From NCBI RefSeq assembly GCF_014651035.1, contig NZ_BMWC01000006.1, forward strand, positions 372,001 to 436,000: DNA of 64,000 bases, read 5' to 3'. Made by a program: the position numbers and the translations under genes. The stretch's first letter is position 1; each line of letters begins with the position of its first letter. The notes beneath the pieces are model-generated. The model had not been told where the DNA came from. It saw only the letters and a list, made by a program, of their open reading frames with translations, and did not search any database. Below are positions 31,919 through 40,572 of this stretch, piece after piece. This DNA is from Streptomyces lomondensis (GTDB lineage: Bacteria; Actinomycetota; Actinomycetes; Streptomycetales; Streptomycetaceae).

Positions 31919-33625
31919 ATGCCTCCGCGTACGACCGACAGCACACCGGAGAGGCGCGACGACCGCCCGCCGCTGACGGAGCCCGCCGAGCAGGGTGCCC
32001 CGCAGGGCGGCGCACCGGCGTCGGGCGGAGCGAGCGGGGCGGAGGCGGCCCGTGCGGGGGCCGGGTCGGGTGCGGTGGCGGAGACGGCCGAAGCCGACCA
32101 GGACCGGCCGGACGTCACCGACGCGGAGACGGACTACGCCGCTGCGCAGAGCACCGGAGAACAGCTCGATCCACACGCGCCGGGCGATACCGGTGCCGAG
32201 CCGGGTGCCCGTCCTCCCTCCGGGAACGACTCCGGCGTCGGCCGGCGCGTGGCCGTGATGCGGCGGGCCGCCGACGGGGGGCGGCGCTGGCGGGCGGCGC
32301 AGCTCGCCGGGTGTGCCGCGCTGCTGGCGGTGGCGCTGACCGGTGGGGCCGTCGCCTTCGGGGGCGCCGGGGACGGTGGGGCGGGCGTCGGTGCCGATGC
32401 CGTGTCCGCCGCCGGGGCGCTGTCGCCCGGCCACCTCGCCCGGGGCGATCTCGACGAGGGGATCGCGTCCCTGCAGAGGCATCTCCGCGCCCAGCCGAGG
32501 GACTTCGGCAGTTGGGCCACCCTCGGGGTCGCCTACGTCGAGCAGGCTCGTACGAACGGCGACCCCTCCCGCTACCCGCAGGCCGACCGCGCCCTGAAGC
32601 GGTCCCTCGCACTGCGGCCCGGCAACGACCAGGCCCTGGCCGGCCGTGCCGCCCTGGCCGCCGCCCGGCATGACTTCCCGGGCGCCCTGGAGCACGCCGA
32701 CCGGGCCCTGAAGCAGAACCCCTACAACGAACGCGCCCTGTGCACCCGTATCGACGCCCTCGTCGAACTCGGCCGGTACGACGACGCCGCCGAGGCCGCC
32801 GGCACCGCCGACGACAGGCGCCCCGGCGTGCCCGTCTTCACGCGGTACGCGTACGTGCACGAGCTGCGCGGCGACGTCCGCACGGCGCGCGACGTGCTGG
32901 AGCGCGCCCTGAGCGCCGCGCACACGCCCGCGGACGTCGCCTACGTCGCCACCGCCCTCGGCCAACTCGCCTGGAACCAGGGCGACTACGCCACGGCCCT
33001 CGACCACTACGCCCGCGCCCTCGCCGCCGACGACGCGTACCTCCCCGCCCTGGAGGGCCGCGCCCGCGCCCAGGCCGCGAACGGCGACCGGGACGCGGCC
33101 GTCAAGGGGCTGGAGCAGGTCGTCGCCCGCTCCCCGCTGCCCGGCCCGCTCGTCGCCCTCGGCGAGCTGTACGAGGACCGCGGCGCCGACGGCGACCGGG
33201 CGAAGGCCGGCGACCAGTACGCCCTGGTGGACGCCTGGACGTCCCTCGCCCGCGCGGGCGGTGTCAACGCCGACCTCGACACGGCCCTGGCCGCCGCCGA
33301 CCACGGCGACGAGAAGGAGGCCCTGCGCGCCGCCCGCGCCGAGTGGGACCGCCGCCACAGCGTGCACACCGCCGACGCCCTCGCCTGGGCCCTGCACGTC
33401 AACGGCCGCGACGAGGAGGCCCTGCCGTACGCCCGCCGGGCCACGGCCACCGGCTACCGCAACGCCGCCTTCTTTTACCACCGCGGCGTCATCGAACGCG
33501 CCGCCGGCGACGAGCGCGCCGCCCGCGACCACCTGAAGGCCGCGCTGGACCTGAACCCCGGCTTCTCGCCCCTCGGCGCGCGCGAGGCCCGTACCGCACT
33601 CAAGGACCTGGAGGCGAACCGGTGA
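31919..33625 (+). CDS. Membrane-anchored tetratricopeptide repeat protein
   Basis: A 568-residue protein from ATG 31919 (GAGGAGAGG site). About 115 N-terminal residues are Pro/Gly/Glu-rich and disordered, followed by a membrane helix near 122-145 (AAQLAGCAALLAVALTGGAVAFGGAG). About ten TPR units follow (GIASLQRHLRAQPRDFGSWATLGVAYVEQARTNGDP, AADRALKRSLALRPGNDQALAGRAAL, and so on) to the C-terminus. TPRs mediate protein contacts outside the membrane here. It lies 99 bases after the DUF4331 gene and overlaps the NicO-like gene by 4 bases, suggesting one envelope complex. Confidence 0.85.
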   Translation: MPPRTTDSTPERRDDRPPLTEPAEQGAPQGGAPASGGASGAEAARAGAGSGAVAETAEADQDRPDVTDAETDYAAAQSTGEQLDPHAPGDTGAEPGARPPSGNDSGVGRRVAVMRRAADGGRRWRAAQLAGCAALLAVALTGGAVAFGGAGDGGAGVGADAVSAAGALSPGHLARGDLDEGIASLQRHLRAQPRDFGSWATLGVAYVEQARTNGDPSRYPQADRALKRSLALRPGNDQALAGRAALAAARHDFPGALEHADRALKQNPYNERALCTRIDALVELGRYDDAAEAAGTADDRRPGVPVFTRYAYVHELRGDVRTARDVLERALSAAHTPADVAYVATALGQLAWNQGDYATALDHYARALAADDAYLPALEGRARAQAANGDRDAAVKGLEQVVARSPLPGPLVALGELYEDRGADGDRAKAGDQYALVDAWTSLARAGGVNADLDTALAAADHGDEKEALRAARAEWDRRHSVHTADALAWALHVNGRDEEALPYARRATATGYRNAAFFYHRGVIERAAGDERAARDHLKAALDLNPGFSPLGAREARTALKDLEANR

Positions 33626-35208
33626 CTCCGCGCCGGCTGTTCGCGTCCGGCGCCGCCGTCCTCACGGCCGCCTGCGCGCTCACCCTGCTGCCCGCCGCCA
33701 CGGCGAGCGCCCACCCGCTGGGCAACTTCACCGTCAACCGCTACGACGGCCTGGTCGCCGCCCCCGGCGAACTCCGGGTCCACCACGTCGAGGACCTCGC
33801 CGAGATCCCGGCGACCCAGGCGCAACCGGACATCGAGCGGCTGGGCATGGCCCTGTGGGCCCGCGAGCGGTGCGCCGCGGCCGCCGAGGACAGCCGGGTC
33901 ACCGTCGACGGCCGTACCGCCGGCCTCACCTCAGAGCGCAGCCACGCGCGCGTGCGGCCCGGGCAGGCGGGGCTCGACACCCTCCGCGTGGAGTGCGAGC
34001 TGACCGCCCCCCTCCCGTCGGACCAGGAGAGCGTGTCCCTCGGCTTCCGCGGCGCGGGCGCCTCCTCCGGCCCGGGCTGGCGGGAGATCACGGCACGGGG
34101 CGACCGTATGACGCTCACCGCTTCGGACGTACCGGAGAAGTCGATATCGGACGAACTGACAAGCTATCCGGAGGAGTTGCTGTCCTCCCCCGCCGACACC
34201 GCGGCCGCCGCCCTGCGCGTGCGCCCCGGCGGTCCGGCCCTGGCCGGGGAGGAGTCGGACGCGCCCGCCGCCTCGGTGCTCCCGCGCGGCGCCGACCGCT
34301 GGACGCGGGCCCTGGACGACCTGGTCGCCCGGCACGACCTCACCGCCGGCTTCGCCGCGCTGGCCCTCCTCATCGCCGTCGTCCTGGGCGCGATGCACGC
34401 GCTGGCCCCGGGCCACGGCAAGACCATCATGGCCGCGACGGCGGCGGCCCGGGGCGGCCAGGCCCGGATGAAGGACGTCCTGCCCATGGCCGCCTCGGTG
34501 ACGGTCACCCACACCCTGGGCGTGGTCGCCCTCGGCCTGCTGGTCACGGCCGGTTCGGCGGCGGCCCCCTCGGTGATCGCCTGGCTCGGCGTCGCCAGCG
34601 GGATCCTGGTGACCCTGGCGGGCGCGAGCCTGCTCCGCCGCGCCCTGCGCAACCGCGCGCACACCTATCAGCACGGCCATCAGCACGGCCACGGTGGCCA
34701 CACCCACGATCACGCGCACGAGCACGAGCACGACCACAACTCCGATCACGACCACAGCCACGATCACGACCACACCCACCCGCACGACCACGCCCACCCC
34801 CACTCCCACCCGCACACGATCGAGCACACCCACGGCGGGTTCACCCACTCCCACCCCGTCGCCCCCACCGTGCGCGGCACGATCCTCATGGGCTTCGCGG
34901 GCGGGCTCGTGCCCAGCCCGTCCGCCGTGGTGGTGCTGGTCGGCGCCGCGGCCCTCGGGCAGGCCTGGTTCGGTCTGCTGCTCGTCGTCGCGTACGGCGT
35001 CGGGCTGGCGCTCACCCTCACGGCCGCCGGGTACGCCGTCGTCAAGGCGGGCAGCGGCATGACCCGCCTGCTGGACCGGCGCCCCCGCTGGACGGCCGGC
35101 CCGATGGCGGCCCTGGTGCGCCGCACCGCACCGCTCGGCTCGGCCTTCGCGGTCGTCGTCCTCGGCGCCGGACTCGTGTTCAAGGGGGCGGCATCCGCAC
35201 TGGGCTGA
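33622..35208 (+). CDS. NicO/RcnA-like nickel/cobalt transporter with His-rich loop
   Basis: A 528-residue protein from GTG 33622. It has a signal peptide (to SAHPLGNFTVNRYDGL) and an extracytoplasmic domain of about 200 residues. Six membrane helices of the HoxN/NicO type follow, with the metal-site segment GAMHALAPGHGKTIMAA on the first helix, then FAGGLVPSPSAVVVLVGAAALG. Between helices 3 and 4, residues about 349-412 form a loop of some 25 histidines alternating with Asp/Glu/Thr, as in RcnA metal exporters. It probably moves Ni2+/Co2+ or another divalent ion. It is coupled to the TPR gene, so transport and the DUF4331/TPR pair may work together. Confidence 0.87.
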   Translation: MTPRRLFASGAAVLTAACALTLLPAATASAHPLGNFTVNRYDGLVAAPGELRVHHVEDLAEIPATQAQPDIERLGMALWARERCAAAAEDSRVTVDGRTAGLTSERSHARVRPGQAGLDTLRVECELTAPLPSDQESVSLGFRGAGASSGPGWREITARGDRMTLTASDVPEKSISDELTSYPEELLSSPADTAAAALRVRPGGPALAGEESDAPAASVLPRGADRWTRALDDLVARHDLTAGFAALALLIAVVLGAMHALAPGHGKTIMAATAAARGGQARMKDVLPMAASVTVTHTLGVVALGLLVTAGSAAAPSVIAWLGVASGILVTLAGASLLRRALRNRAHTYQHGHQHGHGGHTHDHAHEHEHDHNSDHDHSHDHDHTHPHDHAHPHSHPHTIEHTHGGFTHSHPVAPTVRGTILMGFAGGLVPSPSAVVVLVGAAALGQAWFGLLLVVAYGVGLALTLTAAGYAVVKAGSGMTRLLDRRPRWTAGPMAALVRRTAPLGSAFAVVVLGAGLVFKGAASALG

Positions 35209-35287
35209 GTTACGTTCGTGAGGAAATCCGACGTCCTGGGGAAAACAGACCTCAGGGAGATTCCGCCCGGCTGCGAATGGGGGCGCC

Positions 35288-36925
35288 GTGTCCGAAGAAC
35301 CGGGCCATGAGCGGGTGATCGCGGGCCGCTACCGGCTCCTGGCACCGCTCGGCGAGGGCGGTATGGGGACGGTGTGGCGCGCCCGCGACGAGCTGCTGCA
35401 CCGCGAGGTCGCCGTCAAGGAGGTGCGCGCCCCGGCCGGTCTGGCGGGCGACGACGTGCGGCGGATGTACGCCCGGCTGGAGCGGGAGGCGTGGGCGGCG
35501 GCCCGGGTCGCCAACCGGAACGTGGTCACGGTCTACGACGTGGCGACGGACGACGGCCGGCCGTGGATCGTCATGGAGCTGGTCCGTGGCCTCTCCCTGG
35601 CCGAGGTCCTGGACGCCGAGGGCCCGATGCCGCCGCAGCGGGCCGCGCACATCGGCGCGGAGGTGCTGGCCGCGCTGCGGGCGGCGCACGCGGCCGGGGT
35701 GCTGCACCGGGACGTGAAGCCGGCCAACGTGCTGATCGCGAACGACGGCCGGATCGTGCTCACCGACTTCGGGATCGCCATGGTCGAGGGCAGCTCCGCG
35801 CTGACCATGACCGGGGAGGTCATCGGCTCGCCCGAGTTCCTCGCCCCCGAGCGGGCGCTCGGCCGCACGCCAGGGCCGGAGTCCGACCTGTGGTCGCTCG
35901 GTGTGCTGCTGTACGCGGCGGTGGAGGGCCACTCCCCGTTCCGGCACGACACCCCGCTGAGCACGCTGCGCGCGATCGTCGACGAGGAGCTGCCGCCGCC
36001 GTACCGGGCCGGTCCGCTCGCCCCGGTCATCGAGGGGCTGCTGCGCAAGGATCCCGGGCAGCGGCTGCCGGCCGAGCGGGCCGAGCAGGAGCTGCGGATC
36101 ATCGGCGCGGGCGGCTCACCGCGCGCGGACACCGTACGGGCGGTCCCGTATCCGCCGACCGTGGCGGCCCACCCCGAGCCCTCTCGCACGCCTCCGATGC
36201 CCTTCCCGGGGCAGCCTGGGGCGCCCGGCCGGGGAGCCACGACGACGGCCACCCGGGAAGGCCGTGACCGCCGGGCCGGCCGGGTACTGGTCGCGGGCGT
36301 GATCGCGCTGGCGCTGGCGGTGGGCGGGCTGACGTACGCGCTGCTGAACAACGCGGGCGGCGACGGGAACGGCGACCGGGGCGCCGGGGTGAGTTCGCCC
36401 GCCGAGACCCAGGGCCCGCCGCGGAGCACCGGGAGCGGGAAGTCGAGCCCGTCCCCGACGCCGAGCGAGAGCGAGAGCGAGGAGAGCAGTCCGCCGCCGC
36501 AGTCGGTGCGGGTCGCCCTGGACGGCACGCGCACGGACTACTCCGGCCCGTGCCCGCCGCCGAGCGCGCAGGCGCCGAGGTTCACGGCCACGTTCACGGT
36601 GGGGCGGCTGCCGGCCGAGGTGCGCTACCGCTGGGTGACACAGGACGGCTCGGTGCTCGACGGGGGCTGGAAGACGCTGTCGTTCCCGGAGGGCGGCGGC
36701 CGTACGCAGCAGGACGCGGTGACCGTGACGACGGACGCGGAGACCGGGACGTTCGAGAACGAGATCGGCGTCGAGGTGCGGGAGCCGGTGCGCACGACGT
36801 CCGAGTCGGTGCCGTTCTCGATCACCTGTGAGACGGAGACCCCGACGGGCGGGGCCTCCCCTTCTCCTTCTGACCCGGAGTCGGACCCGGGCTCGAACAC
36901 GGAGTCGGACACGGACTCCGGCTGA
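35288..36925 (+). CDS. Receptor-type Ser/Thr protein kinase
   Basis: A 545-residue Hanks-type kinase from GTG 35288. The kinase domain spans about residues 15-270: Gly loop LGEGGMGTVW, Lys in VAVKEV, catalytic loop LHRDVKPANVL, DFG at LTDFGIAM, and APE-like LAPERALG. One membrane helix lies at about 336-358 (VLVAGVIALALAVGGLTYALL). A Ser/Pro linker and an extracellular domain of about 110 residues (VALDGTRTDYSGPCPPPSAQAPRF ... ) follow, with two cysteines and a Ser/Thr/Asp tail. There are no PASTA repeats, so the extracellular ligand is undefined. It lies 80 bases after the NicO gene on the same strand. Confidence 0.92.
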   Translation: MSEEPGHERVIAGRYRLLAPLGEGGMGTVWRARDELLHREVAVKEVRAPAGLAGDDVRRMYARLEREAWAAARVANRNVVTVYDVATDDGRPWIVMELVRGLSLAEVLDAEGPMPPQRAAHIGAEVLAALRAAHAAGVLHRDVKPANVLIANDGRIVLTDFGIAMVEGSSALTMTGEVIGSPEFLAPERALGRTPGPESDLWSLGVLLYAAVEGHSPFRHDTPLSTLRAIVDEELPPPYRAGPLAPVIEGLLRKDPGQRLPAERAEQELRIIGAGGSPRADTVRAVPYPPTVAAHPEPSRTPPMPFPGQPGAPGRGATTTATREGRDRRAGRVLVAGVIALALAVGGLTYALLNNAGGDGNGDRGAGVSSPAETQGPPRSTGSGKSSPSPTPSESESEESSPPPQSVRVALDGTRTDYSGPCPPPSAQAPRFTATFTVGRLPAEVRYRWVTQDGSVLDGGWKTLSFPEGGGRTQQDAVTVTTDAETGTFENEIGVEVREPVRTTSESVPFSITCETETPTGGASPSPSDPESDPGSNTESDTDSG

Positions 36926-36929
36926 GCGG

Positions 36930-37736
36930 TCAGTCGTTGGCGTTGAGCACCGGCAGATAGCCGCCCGACTGGCCGGCTGCCTTCGGGTGGTACGACTCGC
37001 CGATGTTGAGCCAGTTGACGCTGTGCAGCCAGGAGTCGGCGGAGCAGATCTCGTGGCCGGTGAAGATGCCGCGCACGTCGCCGAAGGTGAAGCCGTGGTC
37101 GGCGGCGCGCTTGCCGATGGCGGTGTTGAGGTGGTCGGAGGCGTCGTTGATGGCCTTGCGCTTGGTCTCGGACAGGCCGAGGCAGGTGGTGCCGAGCTTG
37201 TAGAAGCGGGGGTAGCCGAGCACGACGACGCGGGCGTTGGGCGCCTTGGAGCGGATCGCCGCGTACACGCTGTCGAGCTTGCCGGGCAGCGTGGAGTCGA
37301 CGTACGCCCGGGCGGTGTTGATGCGGGAGACACAGGCGCTGTCGGACTGGGTCACACAGGTCGTCATGACGTCGGCGAATCCCGCGTCGTTGCCGCCGAC
37401 GGTGACGGAGACCAGGGCGGTGGCGGCGCTGAGCGGGCCGAGCTGTCCGGACAGAACATCACCCGTTCGGGCGCCGGAACAGGCCGTGAAATCGAAGGTG
37501 GCGGGTGACTGGGCGGCGGCCCAGAGGTAGGGGTAGGCCTTCGTGCTGCGCTTGCAGTCGCCGCTGGAGCTGATGTAGCTGCCGGCGCCCACTCCGGAGG
37601 AGTAGGAGTCACCGAGCGCCACATAGCCGCCAGTTGCGGCGAGTGAGGACGCCTGCGCCGTCGCTGCCCCGGTGAGGGCGGTGGCGACGGCGAGGAGGAG
37701 CGAGCTCACGAAGACGACAAGTCGGGAACGTCTCAT
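36930..37736 (-). CDS. Secreted SGNH-family lipase/esterase
   Basis: A 268-residue protein with a signal peptide (LVVFVSSLLLAVATALTGAATAQAS, residues 6-30). The SGNH blocks are complete: nucleophile Ser44 in LGDSYSSGVG, oxyanion Gly in GARTGDV, Asn in VGGNDAGF, and His in ESYHPKAAGQ. Six or more cysteines allow disulfides, as in Streptomyces SGNH lipases. It would hydrolyse extracellular lipid esters. It ends 4 bases from the kinase gene stop and is convergent with it. ATG 37736 has a GGGAGG site. Confidence 0.92.
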   Translation of the reverse strand: MRRSRLVVFVSSLLLAVATALTGAATAQASSLAATGGYVALGDSYSSGVGAGSYISSSGDCKRSTKAYPYLWAAAQSPATFDFTACSGARTGDVLSGQLGPLSAATALVSVTVGGNDAGFADVMTTCVTQSDSACVSRINTARAYVDSTLPGKLDSVYAAIRSKAPNARVVVLGYPRFYKLGTTCLGLSETKRKAINDASDHLNTAIGKRAADHGFTFGDVRGIFTGHEICSADSWLHSVNWLNIGESYHPKAAGQSGGYLPVLNAND

Positions 37737-37861
37737 GGAACCTCCCTTAGCAGGATCTCTGCCATAACCGTCGTAGCAGCTACGCGTGTTGACAGGAAGT
37801 GTCCATGCCAAGTCTTTTCGGGCCTTTCCGGGGTGCTCATGGCGCGTTCACCGCACGTCGT

Positions 37862-37934
37862 GTTACGCGACGAGCACCTGTTGTTACGCGTGCATGACAG
37901 ATTTGTTGACTAGTGCTCAACTCTCTTGTTCTAC
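37862..37934 (+). promoter_or_regulatory. Promoter region of the S8 protease gene with direct repeats
   Basis: The 338-base gap 37737-38074 serves two divergent secreted-enzyme genes. GTTACGCG occurs at 37862-37869 and 37883-37890, a 21-base period typical of tandem activator or response regulator sites. TTGACT at 37906-37911 could be a -35 box, with TTCTAC 17 bases on as a weak -10. GTTGA..TCAAC is a short inverted repeat over the -35 box. Confidence 0.5.
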
Positions 37935-38074
37935 GCCGGTAGATGGTCGACGCTTTACTCCGGCCGCGAGCGGAACGCGACGCTCCCGGTCCGTGTGCGC
38001 GAGCACGCGCGCACCCCCCACATGACGCGCGCCCCACCCAGGGCGCGCGCCGCCTAGAGGAGGACTCCCTCGTA

Positions 38075-39280
38075 ATGGCACAACTGCGTAGCAAGAGACT
38101 CGGATTCGCCGCGATCACCCTGTCGGCGACCGCCGCCCTCGTGGGCGGACTCACCGCCCTCCCCGCCCAGGCCGCCCCGGCGGAGGGCCGGGTGCTCGCC
38201 GCGGACTCCCCGGCCGCGGTCAAGGACAGCTACATCGTCACGCTCGACAAGAGCGCGGGCCTGAAGGCGTCCTCGGCCGCGGGCAAGGACCTCGTGGAGG
38301 AGTACGGCGGCACGGTCAAGAAGACGTTCGGCAAGGCGCTGAACGGCTACTCCGCCGCCCTCTCCGCCGACGAGGCCAGGCGGCTCGCCGCCGACCCGGC
38401 GGTGGCCTCCGTCGAGCAGGACCAGCGCGTCCAACTCGCCGCCACCCAGACCAACGCCCCCTGGGGCCTGGACCGCATCGACCAGGCCTCGCTCCCGCTC
38501 TCCGGCACCTACACCTACCCGGACAGCGCGGGCAGTGGTGTCACGGTCTATGTGATCGACACCGGTGTGCGCATCACCCACCAGCAGATCAGCGGCCGTG
38601 CCGCGCACGGCTACGACGCCGTCGACGGCGACACCAACGCCTCAGACGGCAACGGCCACGGCACCCATGTGGCCACCACCATCGCGGGCTCGACCTACGG
38701 CGTCGCCAAGAAGGCGAAAATCGTGGGTGTGCGGGTGCTGAACAACAGCGGCTCCGGCACCACGGCCGGTGTGATCGCGGGCATCGACTGGGTGACGAAG
38801 AACCACTCCGGCCCCTCGGTCGCCAACATGTCGCTCGGCGGCGGCGCCTCCGCCGCGCTCGACACGGCCGTCCGCAACTCCATAGCCAGCGGCGTCACCT
38901 ACGCCGTCGCCGCGGGCAACAGCAGCACCACCGCCTCCTCGTCCTCCCCGGCCCGGGTCGCCGAGGCGATCACGGTCGGCGCCACCACGAGCACCGACGC
39001 CAAGGCGAGCTACTCCAACTACGGCTCGGTCCTGGACATCTTCGCGCCCGGCTCCTCCATCACGGCCGGCTGGCACACCAGCGACACCGCGACCAACACC
39101 ATCTCCGGCACCTCGATGGCGACCCCGCACGTCGCGGGCGCCGCGGCGGTCTACCTGGCGGGCCACACCTCGTCCACCCCGGCCCAGGTCGCCTCGGCCC
39201 TGGTGGGCGGCGCCGTCACCGGCAAGGTCACGAGCGCGGGTTCGGGTTCGCCGAACCGGCTGCTCCAGCTCGTTCCGTAA
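38075..39280 (+). CDS. Secreted S8 family (subtilisin-like) serine protease
   Basis: A 401-residue proteinase K-type subtilase. It has a signal peptide (to AQAAPAEG, about residue 37) and an I9 propeptide at about 50-120 (KDSYIVTLDKSAGLK ... ALNGYSAALSADEARRLAADPAVASVEQD). The catalytic triad is Asp162 (YVIDTGVR), His195 (GHGTHVA) and Ser near 349 (GTSMATPHVAG). There is no C-terminal extension. It acts outside the cell in protein breakdown during development or nutrient scavenging. ATG 38075 follows GAGGAGG. A 13-bp perfect terminator lies 21 bases downstream. Confidence 0.94.
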   Translation: MAQLRSKRLGFAAITLSATAALVGGLTALPAQAAPAEGRVLAADSPAAVKDSYIVTLDKSAGLKASSAAGKDLVEEYGGTVKKTFGKALNGYSAALSADEARRLAADPAVASVEQDQRVQLAATQTNAPWGLDRIDQASLPLSGTYTYPDSAGSGVTVYVIDTGVRITHQQISGRAAHGYDAVDGDTNASDGNGHGTHVATTIAGSTYGVAKKAKIVGVRVLNNSGSGTTAGVIAGIDWVTKNHSGPSVANMSLGGGASAALDTAVRNSIASGVTYAVAAGNSSTTASSSSPARVAEAITVGATTSTDAKASYSNYGSVLDIFAPGSSITAGWHTSDTATNTISGTSMATPHVAGAAAVYLAGHTSSTPAQVASALVGGAVTGKVTSAGSGSPNRLLQLVP

Positions 39281-39300
39281 GCACGAACATCTGAACGGTC

Positions 39301-39335
39301 GTTCCCCGGCAGGTATGACGCGCCTGCCGGGGAAC
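39301..39335 (+). terminator. Terminator of the S8 protease gene
   Basis: GTTCCCCGGCAGG and CCTGCCGGGGAAC form a perfect 13-bp stem with a 9-base loop. Confidence 0.9.
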
Positions 39336-39753
39336 GGCCGTTTGTGTGACGGGAACCTCTCAACTTGCACCCCACAAAGCGCCTCCCGCAACGCCCAAAC
39401 CAACAAAAACGTGAGCGGCCGTTCCAGGTCTTGCCATACGGGTTCAATCGTCAATACCGTCATACATCTCACCCGCATCGGTCCGTCAGTACGCGGCTCT
39501 AGGGGAGGGCTCAAGGACCGCGACGAACCGGCGCGGGGCGCGGTAGGGGGGTGCCGTGCTCGGTGACCGCAACTGTCTCCGGGCCGTGCCGCGCGGTCGG
39601 CTGCCGTTTTTCGCCGCCGGCCAGCTTTGCCAGCTCACCCGGCGTGCCCGAAGCTCCATCTCGGCGTGCCACGGGTGAGAACCCCCCTTTCGAACCGGAC
39701 TGGATCCGGACTGCCCTGGGGGGGCGGTCCACCGGACGAGAGGGACCAGACTC
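39336..39753 (+). other. 418-base intergenic region before the glycosyltransferase operon
   Basis: No convincing gene is seen on either strand. Positions about 39340-39480 are clearly less GC-rich than the surroundings (CAACAAAAACGTG, TTCAATCGTCAATACCG) and probably hold the promoter of the downstream operon. The rest may be a long 5' leader; a GGGGGGGCGGTCCACCGG-type hairpin is near 39718-39736. No known riboswitch is recognised. Confidence 0.4.
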
Positions 39754-40572
39754 ATGAGCTCAGTTCTGCAACCGGCCGCGACGGACCCGCATCCGCCGAC
39801 CGCCGGGAAGTACCGGCCCGTCTCCTCGCACCTGGCCATCGCGCCGCCGGTGAGCGTGGTCATCCCGGCCATGAACGAGGCGGAGAACCTGCCGTACGTC
39901 TTCAAGACCCTGCCCGACTGGATCCACGAAGTGGTCCTGGTCGACGGCAACTCCACCGACAACACCGTCGAGGTGGCCCGCGAGCTGTGGCCCGAGGTCA
40001 AGGTCGTCGAGCAGCGCGGCAAGGGCAAGGGCGACGCCCTGATCATCGGGTTCCAGGCCTGCACCGGCGACATCATCGTGATGGTCGACGCGGACGGCTC
40101 GGCCGACGGCAACGAGATCGTGTCGTACGTCTCCGCGCTGGTCTCGGGCGCGGACTTCGCCAAGGGCTCCCGCTTCGCCAACGGCGGCGGCACCGACGAC
40201 ATGACCTTCATCCGCAAGCTCGGCAACTGGGCGCTGTGCACGGTCGTCAACCGCAAGTTCGGCGCCCGCTACACCGACCTGTGCTACGGCTACAACGCCT
40301 TCTGGCGGCACTGCCTCGACAAGATCGACCTCGACTGCACCGGCTTCGAGGTCGAGACGCTGATGAACATTCGGGTCGTCAAGGCCGGGCTCAAGGTGCA
40401 GGAGATCCCGAGCCACGAGTACCTGCGCATCCACGGCACCAGCAATCTGCGGGCCGTGCGGGACGGGCTGCGCGTGCTGCGGGTGATCCTCCAGGAGCGC
40501 TCCAACCGCCGGGCGCTGCGCCGCCGTTCGCCCCAGTCACCGATGCTGGACGTGCGGGGAGAGGTGTCTTGA
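39754..40572 (+). CDS. Family 2 glycosyltransferase
   Basis: A 272-residue GT-A enzyme. The N-terminal domain has VSVVIPAMNEAENLPYVFKTLP, then VDGNSTDNTVEVAREL and the DxD motif in IVMVDADGSADGNEI. The acceptor half has DLCYGYNAFWRHCLD. It lacks C-terminal membrane helices, and resembles dolichyl-phosphate-mannose synthase-like proteins acting at the inner membrane face. It is the first of three overlapping genes (GT, GT, polysaccharide deacetylase), presumably making a modified extracellular glycan. ATG 39754 follows GAGAGGGACC. Confidence 0.88.
   Translation: MSSVLQPAATDPHPPTAGKYRPVSSHLAIAPPVSVVIPAMNEAENLPYVFKTLPDWIHEVVLVDGNSTDNTVEVARELWPEVKVVEQRGKGKGDALIIGFQACTGDIIVMVDADGSADGNEIVSYVSALVSGADFAKGSRFANGGGTDDMTFIRKLGNWALCTVVNRKFGARYTDLCYGYNAFWRHCLDKIDLDCTGFEVETLMNIRVVKAGLKVQEIPSHEYLRIHGTSNLRAVRDGLRVLRVILQERSNRRALRRRSPQSPMLDVRGEVS

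Noticed and set aside
34660..34860. Short CAC/GAC-rich repeats
   Set aside because: They are codons of the His-rich loop of the NicO-like transporter, not a separate repeat element.
39151..39447. Minus-strand frame over the end of the S8 protease gene and its downstream region
   Set aside because: It crosses the terminator hairpin, lacks a ribosome site and resembles no known protein.
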